DNA of 64,000 bases from Massilia sp. R2A-15 (GTDB lineage Bacteria > Pseudomonadota > Gammaproteobacteria > Burkholderiales > Burkholderiaceae_D): NCBI RefSeq assembly GCF_030704305.1, contig NZ_CP131935.1:1178001-1242000 (forward strand). The letters are read 5' to 3'. Positions within the stretch are counted from its first letter, which is position 1. Each line of letters starts with the position of its first letter. The translations under genes were made by a program, and so were the position numbers. Positions 17,664-26,487 of this stretch are shown here, in pieces. Below the pieces are notes generated by a model that was given only the letters and a program-made list of their open reading frames with translations, was not told the DNA's origin and ran no database searches.

Positions 17664-20522
17664 TCAGCCCGCCGCGACGCCATCGAGCAATGGCAGGCAG
17701 CGGCGTTGGCGCAGCAGCGCTTCGAACTCGGCCGCCGGCAGCGGACGGCTGAAGAAGTAGCCCTGCATCTCGTCGCAGCCGTGGCGCCGCAGGTAGTCCA
17801 GCTGGTCTTCGGTCTCGACGCCTTCGGCGATCACCGCCAGCTTCAGGTTGTGCGCCAGCGCGACGATCGAGGCGACGATCGCGGCGTCGTTCGAGTCGCG
17901 CGTGATGGCCGCGACGAACGAGCGGTCGATCTTGAGCACGTCGATCGGGAAGCGCGACAGGTAGGACAGGCTGGAGTAGCCGGTGCCGAAGTCGTCGATC
18001 GACAGCTTGACGCCCAGATTCTTCATCGCGTGCAGCAGCTCCACCGCCAGCGTGACGTCGCTCATGAACAGGCTCTCGGTCAGCTCGATCTCGAGGCAGT
18101 CCGGCGCCAGCCCGGTCTCGCGCAGCACGGCGCCGATGTCGGCGATCAGCTTGGGCGCGCCGAACTGGCGCGCCGACAGGTTCACCGCCACGCGCAGTTT
18201 GCCCAAGCCGGCCTGCTGCCACGCCTTGTTCTGGCGGCAGGCCTCGCGCATGACCCAGGCGCCGATCTGCACGATCAGTCCCGTCTCCTCGGCCACGCCG
18301 ATAAAGCGGTTCGGCGCGACCATGCCCATCTCCGGATGCTGCCAGCGGATCAGCGCTTCCATGCCGACGATCTCGCCGCTGGCCAGGTCCACCTGCGGCT
18401 GGTAGTGCAGCACGAACTCGTCGCGCTCGAGGGCGTTGCGCAGCGCGCTCTCGATGCGCACCCGCTCCATCGCCTCTTCGTTCATCGACGGCGTGTAGAA
18501 CTGGAAGTTGTTGCGGCCCAGCTTCTTGGCGCGGTACATGGCGATGTCGGCGTGCTCGATCAGGCTGTCGGCCGGGGCGCCGTCGGTCGGGTACACCGCC
18601 ACGCCGATCGAGCAGGTGACGAAGAATTCCTTGATGCCCAACATGACCGGCTGCGCCACAGAATCCATCAGGCGCTGCACCACGTCGACGGTCAGCTTCT
18701 GGTCTTCGTGCTCGGTGAGGATCACGACGAATTCGTCGCCCGACAGGCGCGCCACGGTGTCGGTGTCGCGCAGCGCCCCGCGCAAACGCGCCGCCACCGT
18801 CATCAGGAGCACGTCGCCGGCCTTGTGGCCCATGCTGTCGTTGACGAACTTGAAGCGGTCCAGGTCGATCAGCATCACCCACACCGGGTGGGCGCAACGC
18901 ATCGAGTAGGCCACCGCCTGGGAGAGACGGTCCTGCAGCAGGCTGCGGTTCGGCAGGCCGGTCAGCACGTCGTGCTGCGCCACGTGATGGATGCGCTGCT
19001 CCGACAGCTTGCGCGCGGTGATGTCGGTGCCGGTGCCGCGGTAGCCCTTGAACTTGCCGTGCTCGTCGAACACCGGCTCGCCGTTGACGTTGAACCAGCG
19101 CGTGCCGCCTTCGTCGTCGCGCAGCGAATATTCGAAGTTGGAAAAGCGCTGGTGCGCCTCGGTCTCGGCGATGTGGGCGCGGCCCCAGTCGGTGTCGGCC
19201 ATCTCGGGGATGATTTCCCAGCGCGTCTTGCCCAGCAGCCGGTCGGACGACACGCCGGCTTTTTCGCCGAAGCCGCCGGTGATCGCGGTGAAGCGGAAGT
19301 TCTCGTCCTGTTCCCAGTACCAGTCGGACGACATCGACACCAGCTGGCGGAAGCGCTGCTCGCTTTCCTGCAGCGCTTTTTCGGTGCGCTTGCGGTCGGC
19401 CACGTCGTGGATCAGGCGCCGGTTCGACAGTTCCAGGTCGGCGGTGCGCTCCTGCACCAGGCGCTGGACCCGGCGCGAACGGCGCACCTGCGCCTGCACC
19501 AGTGCGCCCATGAGCAGTGTCAGCAGCGTGCCGCCGACCAGGACCAGCAGCGAGCCGAAATGATCGAGCAGGAACGGGCGCGGCGCCTGGGCGACATCGA
19601 CGCGCCAGGCCTGGCCGGCGAAATCGAGGCTGCGCGTCAGGCTTGGCGCATGGTGCAGGGCCAGCCAGGGCAGGGCCGGCGCCGCCTCGCCGCGCGGCAG
19701 CGGGTCGCCCACGCGCGGGTAGACCTGGCTCGGCTTGCCGTCGGCGCCGGTCGCGTACACGGCCAGGCTCAGGCCATCGTCGTCGCGCTGCCCGGACATG
19801 ATCCGCCATACCAGGTCGCCGGCGCGGATGCTGGCCGCGGTGTCGCCGATCAGCGCGGCGCGGCGCTGCTGCGGCGTGTCCAGCGGTGCGTGTCTGCGGT
19901 ACACCGGCATGATGACCAGGAAGCCGGCCTGAGGGCGCGGCGCCAGCGCCAGTCCGAGCAGGGCGGTGCCGCTGGGGCGCCCGCTGTCGAGGGCACGCTC
20001 GAGCGCGGCGACGAACAGCTTGCTGTCGCCGGCGTCGATGCCGAAGGCGAGCTCGTTGCCGGCCATCGGCTCGACGTATTCGAGCGCGTTGTAGACCGGC
20101 CGCCGCGGCGCCGCCTTGCGCCTGGCCTCGACGATGTCGATGATGCCGCTGCCGGGAAGGACCGCGGACAGGCCCGCCTCGAAGCGCGCGCGGTCGGCGT
20201 CGGCCACCCGCCGATGGAAGGTGAAGGCCTTGATGAAGGGATAGCGCTGCAGCAGCGGCGCGGTGAAATCGTGGAACTGCTCGCGCGTGACCGGGTCCAC
20301 CGTGGCGAACAGCCGGTTGGTGACGGTGACCACTTCGACCACCTGGTCGAGGCCCTGGCGGATCGCCGCGACGCGCACGCCGGCGCGCTGCTCGAAGGAC
20401 AGCTGCGCCTTGTCGTATTCGAGGTGGCTGACGGCCAGGAACAGGGCGGCGGTGGCAACGAGGCCGCCCGCCAGCGTGAGAGCGGTGGCGGCGGCGAGCG
20501 AAGACGGCAGGCGGACTGGCAT
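17664..20522 (-). CDS. CHASE-PAS-GGDEF-EAL protein, cyclic-di-GMP turnover
   Basis: Membrane sensor of 952 aa. A first membrane segment (about 10-32) and a CHASE-type periplasmic domain (about 40-270) are followed by a second membrane segment (about 290-315), a coiled coil, a PAS domain (about 370-490), a GGDEF domain (about 500-670) and an EAL domain (about 680-940). The cyclase signature reads SGDEF, which is often active. The phosphodiesterase motif is intact (GMEALIRW, DDFGTGYSSL). It probably tunes biofilm or motility by c-di-GMP in response to an external ligand. ATG at 20520-20522 has AAGGAA 11 bases upstream; a longer frame to 20663 lacks signs of use. Confidence 0.93.
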   Translation of the reverse strand: MPVRLPSSLAAATALTLAGGLVATAALFLAVSHLEYDKAQLSFEQRAGVRVAAIRQGLDQVVEVVTVTNRLFATVDPVTREQFHDFTAPLLQRYPFIKAFTFHRRVADADRARFEAGLSAVLPGSGIIDIVEARRKAAPRRPVYNALEYVEPMAGNELAFGIDAGDSKLFVAALERALDSGRPSGTALLGLALAPRPQAGFLVIMPVYRRHAPLDTPQQRRAALIGDTAASIRAGDLVWRIMSGQRDDDGLSLAVYATGADGKPSQVYPRVGDPLPRGEAAPALPWLALHHAPSLTRSLDFAGQAWRVDVAQAPRPFLLDHFGSLLVLVGGTLLTLLMGALVQAQVRRSRRVQRLVQERTADLELSNRRLIHDVADRKRTEKALQESEQRFRQLVSMSSDWYWEQDENFRFTAITGGFGEKAGVSSDRLLGKTRWEIIPEMADTDWGRAHIAETEAHQRFSNFEYSLRDDEGGTRWFNVNGEPVFDEHGKFKGYRGTGTDITARKLSEQRIHHVAQHDVLTGLPNRSLLQDRLSQAVAYSMRCAHPVWVMLIDLDRFKFVNDSMGHKAGDVLLMTVAARLRGALRDTDTVARLSGDEFVVILTEHEDQKLTVDVVQRLMDSVAQPVMLGIKEFFVTCSIGVAVYPTDGAPADSLIEHADIAMYRAKKLGRNNFQFYTPSMNEEAMERVRIESALRNALERDEFVLHYQPQVDLASGEIVGMEALIRWQHPEMGMVAPNRFIGVAEETGLIVQIGAWVMREACRQNKAWQQAGLGKLRVAVNLSARQFGAPKLIADIGAVLRETGLAPDCLEIELTESLFMSDVTLAVELLHAMKNLGVKLSIDDFGTGYSSLSYLSRFPIDVLKIDRSFVAAITRDSNDAAIVASIVALAHNLKLAVIAEGVETEDQLDYLRRHGCDEMQGYFFSRPLPAAEFEALLRQRRCLPLLDGVAAG

Positions 20523-20666
20523 GTGCCGGAATGGTTCCTTGTCAGCGACGTGCCGGGAGTGGCGCGCCGATCGAGACGTTAGTGTGTCACAACCTTGTCG
20601 AAAATTGCAATTAAATTGTATAGTGGCAACAGAAGGCGGCGAATTTGTTGTCTGCGGGTACAATTT

Positions 20667-21443
20667 TCAGCGCCGGGACAGCCAGGCCACGAGGATGCGC
20701 ACCAGCAGCCGGTTCACCAGGCCGAAGCCGAAGCCGCGCCGGCGCCCCAGCAGCCGCTGCACCCATTGCGCGCGGCCACGCGGGCGGCGCGGGTCGGCGT
20801 CGAGCGGCGCCTTGACCGCGAACAGGATGCGGTTGTTGCCGGCCACCTGACGGAACCAGCTCACGCGCCCGCCGAACATCAGGCGCAGGCGGCCCAGCAT
20901 GGCGGGATAGTGAGGATCGTAGCTGAATACGTTCGCCACCAGCACGCCGCCGTCGCACAGTGCGCGCCGGCAGTGCGCATAGAACCGCGAGCTGCCCAGC
21001 GCCGGCGGCAGGCCTTCCTCGTCGAAGCCGTCGACCACCAGCACGTCGAAGCCGCCGCGCGCGTGTTCCAGCCAGCGCGCGGCGTCGGCGTGCACCACGC
21101 GAAAGCGCTCGTCGTCGGCCGGCACGTGGAACTGCTCGCGCAGCGCGATCACGTCGGCGCGCAGTTCCAGCACCGTGATGCGCGCGGCGGGGAAGTGACG
21201 GTAGCAGAACTTGGCCAGCGAGCCGCCGCCCAGCCCGACCATCAGGATGTGGCGCGGGCGCGGCACGAACAGGGCGAAGCACGCCATCGCGCGCACGTAG
21301 TCGAGCACCAGCGCATCGGGACGCGACAGGCGCATCTCGCTCTGCACGTTCCCCGCCATGAACTCGAGCCGGCGCGTGTCGCCCTCGGTCGACACCAGCG
21401 GTGGTGGCCAGGACGGGGACGATGGCGGGACGGTGTGCGGCAT
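20667..21443 (-). CDS. Spermidine synthase-like methyltransferase-fold protein
   Basis: Protein of 258 aa with a Rossmann-like SAM-binding fold: GLGGGSLAKF is the glycine-rich loop, TVLELRAD the acidic end of strand 2, and VVHADAARWLEH and VLVVDGFDEEGLP follow as in SpeE. The spermidine-synthase N-terminal strand domain is short, so a true aminopropyltransferase is not certain. The usual gatekeeper and catalytic Asp region (VDGFD) is present. The C-terminus is basic (RRGFGFGLVNRLLVRILVAWLSRR). Start ATG at 21441-21443 is tentative. Confidence 0.75.
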   Translation of the reverse strand: MPHTVPPSSPSWPPPLVSTEGDTRRLEFMAGNVQSEMRLSRPDALVLDYVRAMACFALFVPRPRHILMVGLGGGSLAKFCYRHFPAARITVLELRADVIALREQFHVPADDERFRVVHADAARWLEHARGGFDVLVVDGFDEEGLPPALGSSRFYAHCRRALCDGGVLVANVFSYDPHYPAMLGRLRLMFGGRVSWFRQVAGNNRILFAVKAPLDADPRRPRGRAQWVQRLLGRRRGFGFGLVNRLLVRILVAWLSRR

Positions 21444-21522
21444 CGGGTGAGTATATGCCAGTCCAAATGCTTGTTGCACGATATGCCTTTCTGATAAGCT
21501 GACCCATCGCCACGGAGATCCC

Positions 21523-21798
21523 ATGTTCCTAGACCATCCCACCCTTACCGCGACCAACAGCCTGACCGAACCTGACCGCATCGAGCGGCTAGGCCGCGTC
21601 TACGGGTACGCGGTGGCGCTGGCCGACCGCAATCCGGGCGCCCGCTTCATCGAAAAGGTCACCCAGATCCACGACCACAAGGGCACCCTGATCGTGTTCT
21701 GGAACGACGCGCCGGGCGAGGCGGAAAAGGAATACTTCGCGCAGGCCTGGTCCAGCAGGATCGGCGACGGCAGCCGCAACGTCGAACACGAATTCTGA
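21523..21798 (+). CDS. Hypothetical protein, 91 aa
   Basis: Small soluble alpha/beta protein (MFLDHPTLTATNSLTEPDRI) with a conserved-looking core, VTQIHDHKGTLIVFWND. GGAGATCCC precedes the ATG. It ends 11 bases before the next gene and may be cotranscribed with that degenerate GGDEF protein. Family unknown. Confidence 0.7.
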   Translation: MFLDHPTLTATNSLTEPDRIERLGRVYGYAVALADRNPGARFIEKVTQIHDHKGTLIVFWNDAPGEAEKEYFAQAWSSRIGDGSRNVEHEF

Positions 21799-21809
21799 CG
21801 CGCCCGCCC

Positions 21810-22970
21810 ATGGACATCACCACCATGCTGTTCGCCCTCGCGCTGGGCAACCTGACCCTGTGCGCCGCGCTGTTCTTCTTCGAGCACGGCCGCCATAAAT
21901 CGACGTCGCTGTCGGCCTGGGCGCTGTCGAAGCAGATCCAGGCCGTGGCCTGGCTGCTGCTGTACCTGCGCGCCAGCGGCGTCGTGGCCGACGCGATCGC
22001 GATCCCGGCCGGCTATGCTGCGCTGTTTGCCGGCGTCGCGCTCGAGGGCGGCGCGCTGTGGGAGTCATCCGGCCGCACCCAATGGCGCCGCATTACGCTC
22101 GTCGCGCTGATCCTGGCCATCGGCGCCTTCGCCGCCGCGTATGCGATCGACCCTGCGGGCCTGCGCACGGTGGCCGGATCGCTGGTGCTCGGCGCCCTCT
22201 ACCTGTCCGGCGCCTGCGCCTTCGCGCTCGACTGGCGCACCGCCACGATGCTGCGCCGCTTCCTTGCCATCGCCACCACCTTGCTGGCGCTGCTCGTCGC
22301 CGCGCGCGGCGTGATGGTGCTGACCATGCCCGGCGGCTGGGGATGGATCAGCAACGGCTTCCTGCAGATCTGGTCGTCGGCCGCCTTCTACCTGCTGATG
22401 CTGCTCAACGGATTCGGCTACCTGCTGCTGGCGCGCGAGCAGGTGCAGCAGGAACTGGACAGGCTGGCGGTGGTGGACGCCCACACCGACGTGCCGAACC
22501 GGCGCGGCTTCTTCATGGCGCTGGCGCCGCTGCTGGCGCTGGCGCGCAGGCCCGGCGCGCCGACCGCGCTGGTGGTGTTCGACCTCGACCAGTTCAAGCG
22601 CGTCAACGACGGCTACGGCCACGCGGCCGGCGACACGGCGCTGCGCGCGGTGATCGACGTGTGCAAGCGCCAGCTGCGCGACAGCGACCAGCTGGGGCGC
22701 CTGATCGGCGTCGAATTCGCCATCCTGCTGCCGCGCACCGGCCTGCCCGAAGCGATGCTGGTGGCCGAGCGCATGCGCGCGGCGATCGAAGCGGCGCCGG
22801 TCAAGAGCGAGCGCGCGCTGATCCGGCTCACCGCCAGCTTCGGCGTGACCACCCTGCGCGCCGACGACACCACCACCAGCCTGTTCAAGCGCGCCGACGA
22901 CGCGCTGCAGGCGGCCAAGCAGGGCGGGCGCAACTGCGTCGTCCGCGCAGAGGCGCCGGTCACGGTGTAA
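21810..22970 (+). CDS. Membrane GGDEF protein with degenerate active site
   Basis: Protein of 386 aa with six or more membrane helices in the first half (about 5-205) and a GGDEF domain at 225-385. The domain keeps the fold (VFDLDQFKRVNDGYGHAAGD), but the active site reads IGVEF in place of GGDEF: the second Gly and the acidic residue are replaced by Gly-Val. It is therefore unlikely to make c-di-GMP and may act as a receptor or a GTP-binding partner. The last codons are included in a 148-bp tandem duplication. Confidence 0.88.
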   Translation: MDITTMLFALALGNLTLCAALFFFEHGRHKSTSLSAWALSKQIQAVAWLLLYLRASGVVADAIAIPAGYAALFAGVALEGGALWESSGRTQWRRITLVALILAIGAFAAAYAIDPAGLRTVAGSLVLGALYLSGACAFALDWRTATMLRRFLAIATTLLALLVAARGVMVLTMPGGWGWISNGFLQIWSSAAFYLLMLLNGFGYLLLAREQVQQELDRLAVVDAHTDVPNRRGFFMALAPLLALARRPGAPTALVVFDLDQFKRVNDGYGHAAGDTALRAVIDVCKRQLRDSDQLGRLIGVEFAILLPRTGLPEAMLVAERMRAAIEAAPVKSERALIRLTASFGVTTLRADDTTTSLFKRADDALQAAKQGGRNCVVRAEAPVTV

Positions 22971-23248
22971 TCGGGCCTGTCGTTCCCGCCACTGGCGGAA
23001 ACGACTACCAGCGAAGGCTGGTACCCATACGGCGCATGCGCTGGCACTGGGCGTCGCTCAGCATGGGTACCTGCCTTCGCAGGTACGACACCCATCTAAA
23101 GCGCCGGCCACGGTATAACCCCGCCTGTCGTTCTCGCCACTGGCGGAAACGACTAGCAGCGAAGGCTGGTACCCATACGGCGCATGCGCTGGCACTGGGC
23201 TTCGCTCAGCATGGGTACCTGCCTTCGCAGGTACGACGCCCTCGGTCA
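22953..23248. repeat. 148-bp tandem duplication carrying two family B elements
   Basis: GCGCCGGTCACGG at 22953 recurs as GCGCCGGCCACGG at 23101, and the following 130 bases match closely, so a unit of 148 bp is present twice. Each unit holds a family B element (22979-23089 and 23126-23237). The duplicated unit includes the last codons and stop of the upstream GGDEF gene. Confidence 0.85.
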
Positions 23249-23303
23249 TACGCGTGTCATGTGCCGCCGCTATTGTGGTACGATTTTCAGCGCTGGAGCC
23301 GCC

Positions 23304-24788
23304 ATGACACCGTATGAGGAAGAAGCTGGTATGTATGCTGCCGTCGATCTTGGTTCCAACAGTTTTCGCCTGCACATCGGCAAGCATGACGGCGATGCGA
23401 TCCGCGTCGTCAAGAGCATGCGCGAACCGATCCGCCTCGGCGCGGGACTCGACAAATCCAATAACCTGACCGAGGCGGCGATGAAATCCGCGCTGGCCTG
23501 CCTGCAGACCTTTCGCGCCACCCTGTCGGGTTACCGGCTCGACGCCGTGCGCGTGGTCGGCACCGCCGCGCTGCGCTTGGCGCGCAATGCCGGCACCTTC
23601 CTGCCGGCCGCCGAAAAAGCCATCGGCTACCCGATCGAAATCATCTCCGGCGAGGAGGAGGGCCGCCTGATCTACATGGGCGTGGCCAATGCGCTCGCCA
23701 CGCCGGGGGAACGGCGCCTCGTGCTCGACATCGGAGGCGGCTCGACCGAGCTCATACTGGGACGCGGGCTCGATATCGAACGGGTCGAATCGTTCAGCGT
23801 CGGCACCGTCAAGCAAAGCCTGTCGTTCTTTACCGGCGGGATCATCGACCCCGGCTCGTTCGAGGCGGCGGTCCTGTCGGCGCGCAGCCACTTCGAGGAC
23901 GGCGCGCCGCCTTATCACCGCGGGAACTGGCGCAACGCCTACGGCTCCTCCGGCACCATCCGCGCGATCGCCGAGATCATCGAGCGCAACAAGATCGGCG
24001 ACGGCCGCATGACGCCGGCCTCGCTCGATGCGCTCAAACGCCGCTTCATCGCCTTCGGCACGGTCGCCAAGATCGACCTGCAGGGGCTGCGCCCGGACCG
24101 CGCCAGCACCATCGTCGGCGGGCTGGCCATCCTGATCGCGCTGTTCGTCGAACTGGACATCGAGGTCCTGACCCCGGTCGAGGCGGGGCTGCGCATGGGC
24201 GTGATGTGGGACCTGTACGCGCGCTCGATGCACCGCGACCGGCGCGAGGAATCGGTGCGCGTTCTGGCCGCGAAATTCCACTGCGAGCCGGCGCGCGCGA
24301 GCCGCGTGGCGCTCGAAGCGGCCGCGCTGTACGCCCAGCTCAAGCCGGCGAGCGACGCCTACACCAAGCTGCTGGCATGGAGCGCCCAGCTGCACGAGAT
24401 GGGGATGGTGGTGTCGCAGACCGGCTACCACAAGCACGCCGCCTACATGATCGAAAACGCCGACCTGCCGGGCTTCACCGCGCGCGAGCAGAAGGCGATG
24501 GCCAGGCTGATCGTGGCGCAGAAGGGCAACCTGCGCAAGATCGGCGACGCGCTGGCCGAACCGGATTTCGCCAAGGCCGTGCTGGCGCTGCGCCTGGCGA
24601 TCCTCTTGATGCACGCGCGCATCGAGGCCGATTTCAGCGAACTCAAACTGCGTATGAAAAACAAGATCGAGCTCGAAATCAAGAAGGGCTGGGTGGCGCA
24701 CCATCCGACCGTGTCGTACTGGATCGAGAAAGAGCAGGAGTGGTGGGACGAGGTCGGTGTGGACTTCAGCCTCAAGACCAGCGCCTGA
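23304..24788 (+). CDS. ppx: Exopolyphosphatase / guanosine pentaphosphatase (Ppx/GppA)
   Basis: Enzyme of 494 aa in the ASKHA fold that releases phosphate from polyphosphate ends, or hydrolyses pppGpp. Motifs: AAVDLGSNSFRLHI (phosphate 1 loop), VVGTAALRLARN, ISGEEEGRLIYMG (catalytic Glu) and VLDIGGGSTELILG (phosphate 2 loop). The C-terminal helical half (about 310-490) resembles the HD-like part of Ppx. GGAG lies seven bases before the ATG at 23304. With the CYTH-CHAD and pstS genes it makes a second polyphosphate-related function in the window. Confidence 0.93.
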   Translation: MTPYEEEAGMYAAVDLGSNSFRLHIGKHDGDAIRVVKSMREPIRLGAGLDKSNNLTEAAMKSALACLQTFRATLSGYRLDAVRVVGTAALRLARNAGTFLPAAEKAIGYPIEIISGEEEGRLIYMGVANALATPGERRLVLDIGGGSTELILGRGLDIERVESFSVGTVKQSLSFFTGGIIDPGSFEAAVLSARSHFEDGAPPYHRGNWRNAYGSSGTIRAIAEIIERNKIGDGRMTPASLDALKRRFIAFGTVAKIDLQGLRPDRASTIVGGLAILIALFVELDIEVLTPVEAGLRMGVMWDLYARSMHRDRREESVRVLAAKFHCEPARASRVALEAAALYAQLKPASDAYTKLLAWSAQLHEMGMVVSQTGYHKHAAYMIENADLPGFTAREQKAMARLIVAQKGNLRKIGDALAEPDFAKAVLALRLAILLMHARIEADFSELKLRMKNKIELEIKKGWVAHHPTVSYWIEKEQEWWDEVGVDFSLKTSA

Positions 24789-24859
24789 GGAGGCTGAAAT
24801 TATGCGCAAAACTGCATAATCGACTATATTGTATAAATAATTAACAACAGGAGCGAGCG

Positions 24860-25330
24860 ATGCGCAAACCAGCAGCCGCAAAAAAAACAACAACCACCGC
24901 AGCTGCCAGGCCTGCCGCCAAGGCCGCGGCGAAAAAGCCCGCCGCGAAAGCCGCCGCAAAGCCGGCCGCAAAGCCAGCCGCCAAACCTGTCGCCAAGCCA
25001 GCCGCGAAGCCCGCGGTAAAGAAGGCTGCTGCCAAGCCCGCGGCGAAGAAGGCTCCGGCGAAGAAAGTGGCGAAGACGGCGGCGCCGGAAGCGGCGCGCG
25101 AGAAGGCGCGCAAGACCCGGCTGGTGCGCGACAGCTTTACGATGCCCGAGCACGAGTACGAACAGCTTGGGCTGGTGAAGAAGGCGTGCCTGAAGGCGGG
25201 GTTCGAGATCAAGAAAAGCGAATTGCTGCGGATCGGCGTCGCGCTGATTGGCCAGATGGACATGGCGACCTTGCAAAATGTGCTGGCCAGCCTGCCCCAA
25301 TTGAAAACAGGACGGCCGAAGAAGGCCTGA
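24860..25330 (+). CDS. Histone H1-like tail fused to a putative ribbon-helix-helix domain
   Basis: Protein of 156 aa. Residues 1-85 are a Lys/Ala/Pro tail made of AAKPA-type repeats, like eukaryotic H1 tails, AlgP and BpH1. Residues 90-156 form a compact domain (RDSFTMPEHEYEQLGLVKKAC, then KKSELLRIGVALIGQM) that reads as strand-helix-helix and may be a DNA-binding RHH-like fold. It probably binds DNA through both parts. AGGAG precedes the ATG. An inverted repeat (ATTATGC...GCATAAT, 24801-24822) and TATAAA at 24832-24837 form a likely promoter region. Confidence 0.75.
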   Translation: MRKPAAAKKTTTTAAARPAAKAAAKKPAAKAAAKPAAKPAAKPVAKPAAKPAVKKAAAKPAAKKAPAKKVAKTAAPEAAREKARKTRLVRDSFTMPEHEYEQLGLVKKACLKAGFEIKKSELLRIGVALIGQMDMATLQNVLASLPQLKTGRPKKA

Positions 25331-25370
25331 CGGCTTGAGCGCCGTACCTGCCCGCAGGTACGGCAGATTT

Positions 25371-25655
25371 TCAGTGCATCGTATTGGCGAGCTCTTTGAG
25401 GTCGCGGATGCTCATGTCCGACTTCTCGTGCATGCGCAGCAAAATGGTCGCGCCAACGGCCAGTTTGCGGTGCCGGATCTTGCTGACGATGGGCGGCTGC
25501 ACCTCGAGCACCCGGCACAGTTCCGCGTCATTTTTCAGATTCAGCTTTTCGATCAGCGTATCGAGCAGCTTGTTCGGCACAAAGCTCGAAGGCTCCAGCG
25601 CCCGGGCGCGGTTCATCGCCTCGATCATTTCCTGTTTCTTTTGCCGTACGTTCAT
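25371..25655 (-). CDS. Small helix-turn-helix protein, 94 aa
   Basis: Helical protein. The core (LLDTLIEKLNLKNDAELCRVLEVQPPIVSKIRHRKL) has the spacing of an XRE/Cro-type helix-turn-helix, with VQPPIVSKIRHRK as recognition helix. The C-terminus (MHEKSDMSIRDLKELAN) resembles the end of the helix-turn-helix fold in phage-type repressors. GGAGG lies five bases before the ATG at 25653-25655. A -10-like TATAAT is visible upstream on the minus strand (near 25706-25711). It is probably an autonomous DNA-binding regulator; its target is unknown. Confidence 0.75.
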   Translation of the reverse strand: MNVRQKKQEMIEAMNRARALEPSSFVPNKLLDTLIEKLNLKNDAELCRVLEVQPPIVSKIRHRKLAVGATILLRMHEKSDMSIRDLKELANTMH

Positions 25656-25822
25656 CTTGTCCTCCACAATGTGCACGAGTTGGGGGCGAGTCTATTGTGT
25701 AATTATAGCAACCCAACTGTGACAATTGGAGATATTTTATGCAGATTGGGTTAGTTGTGATAATACTACGGCCGTAGTGATTTGCCAGTATTGCTTGAAA
25801 ATATCGGCAAGGAAAGCCGTAT

Positions 25823-26482
25823 TTAGATGTGTTTAGGCGACAGCGCGGCCAGGCCGGTGCGTGACAATATGAGTATTTCGTCTGCCTGTTCAGCGGCGGC
25901 GCGCGAGTGCGTCACCATGATGGCGCTGGCGCCGTTGGCCTTGATTTCGGCGCGCAGGAGCGCCAGTACGCTGGCCGCGGTTTCGGGGTCCAGATTGCCG
26001 GTGGGCTCGTCTGCCAGCACCAGCGCGGGGCGGTGCGCCAGCGCGCGCGCGATGGCCACGCGCTGCATTTCCCCGCCCGACAACTGGCGCGGAAAATCGG
26101 CGCCGCGGCCGGCCAGTCCGACCGCCGCCAGCATCTGGCCGGCGCGGTCGGCGGGCATCCGGTTTAACAGAAGCGGCAGCGCCACGTTCTGTTCCAGCGT
26201 CAGGTGCGGCAGCACGTGGAAGGCCTGGAAGATGAATCCCATGCGCGCGCGGCGCAGGCGCGTGGCGGCGTCGTCGTCCAGCTTCGAGATCGGCCGGCCA
26301 TCGACGATCACATCGCCTTCGTCCAGGACATCGAGGCCGGCGATCAGGTTCAGCAAGGTCGATTTTCCGACCCCCGATTCGCCCATGATGGCGACGAACT
26401 CGCCGGCCTTGAAGTGGTGCGAGACGCCTTCGAGCACGCGCCGCCCGCCGTAGGACTTGGAGATGGCGCGCAGTTCGAGCAT
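25823..26482 (-). CDS. ABC transporter ATPase (LolD/MacB-type), last gene of the importer operon
   Basis: Nucleotide-binding subunit of 219 aa: Walker A GESGVGKST, signature LSGGEMQRVAIARAL, Walker B LVLADEPTGNLDPE, and switch His in VTHSRAAAE. The sequence is closest to the LolD/MacB/FtsE class of exporter ATPases, not to PhnC. It starts five bases after the second permease stops, so it belongs to the five-gene operon. This gives the operon two different ATPases, which is unusual. Either they form a heterodimer, or this one serves another permease. Confidence 0.88.
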   Translation of the reverse strand: MLELRAISKSYGGRRVLEGVSHHFKAGEFVAIMGESGVGKSTLLNLIAGLDVLDEGDVIVDGRPISKLDDDAATRLRRARMGFIFQAFHVLPHLTLEQNVALPLLLNRMPADRAGQMLAAVGLAGRGADFPRQLSGGEMQRVAIARALAHRPALVLADEPTGNLDPETAASVLALLRAEIKANGASAIMVTHSRAAAEQADEILILSRTGLAALSPKHI

Positions 26483-26487
26483 GGCGG

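Noticed and set aside
17658..20582. Very long + strand open frame (about 970 codons) opposite the GGDEF-EAL gene
   Set aside because: High-GC antisense shadow: the minus strand encodes recognisable CHASE, PAS, GGDEF and EAL domains, while the + frame is low-complexity Ala/Arg/Gln/Val/His sequence without motifs.
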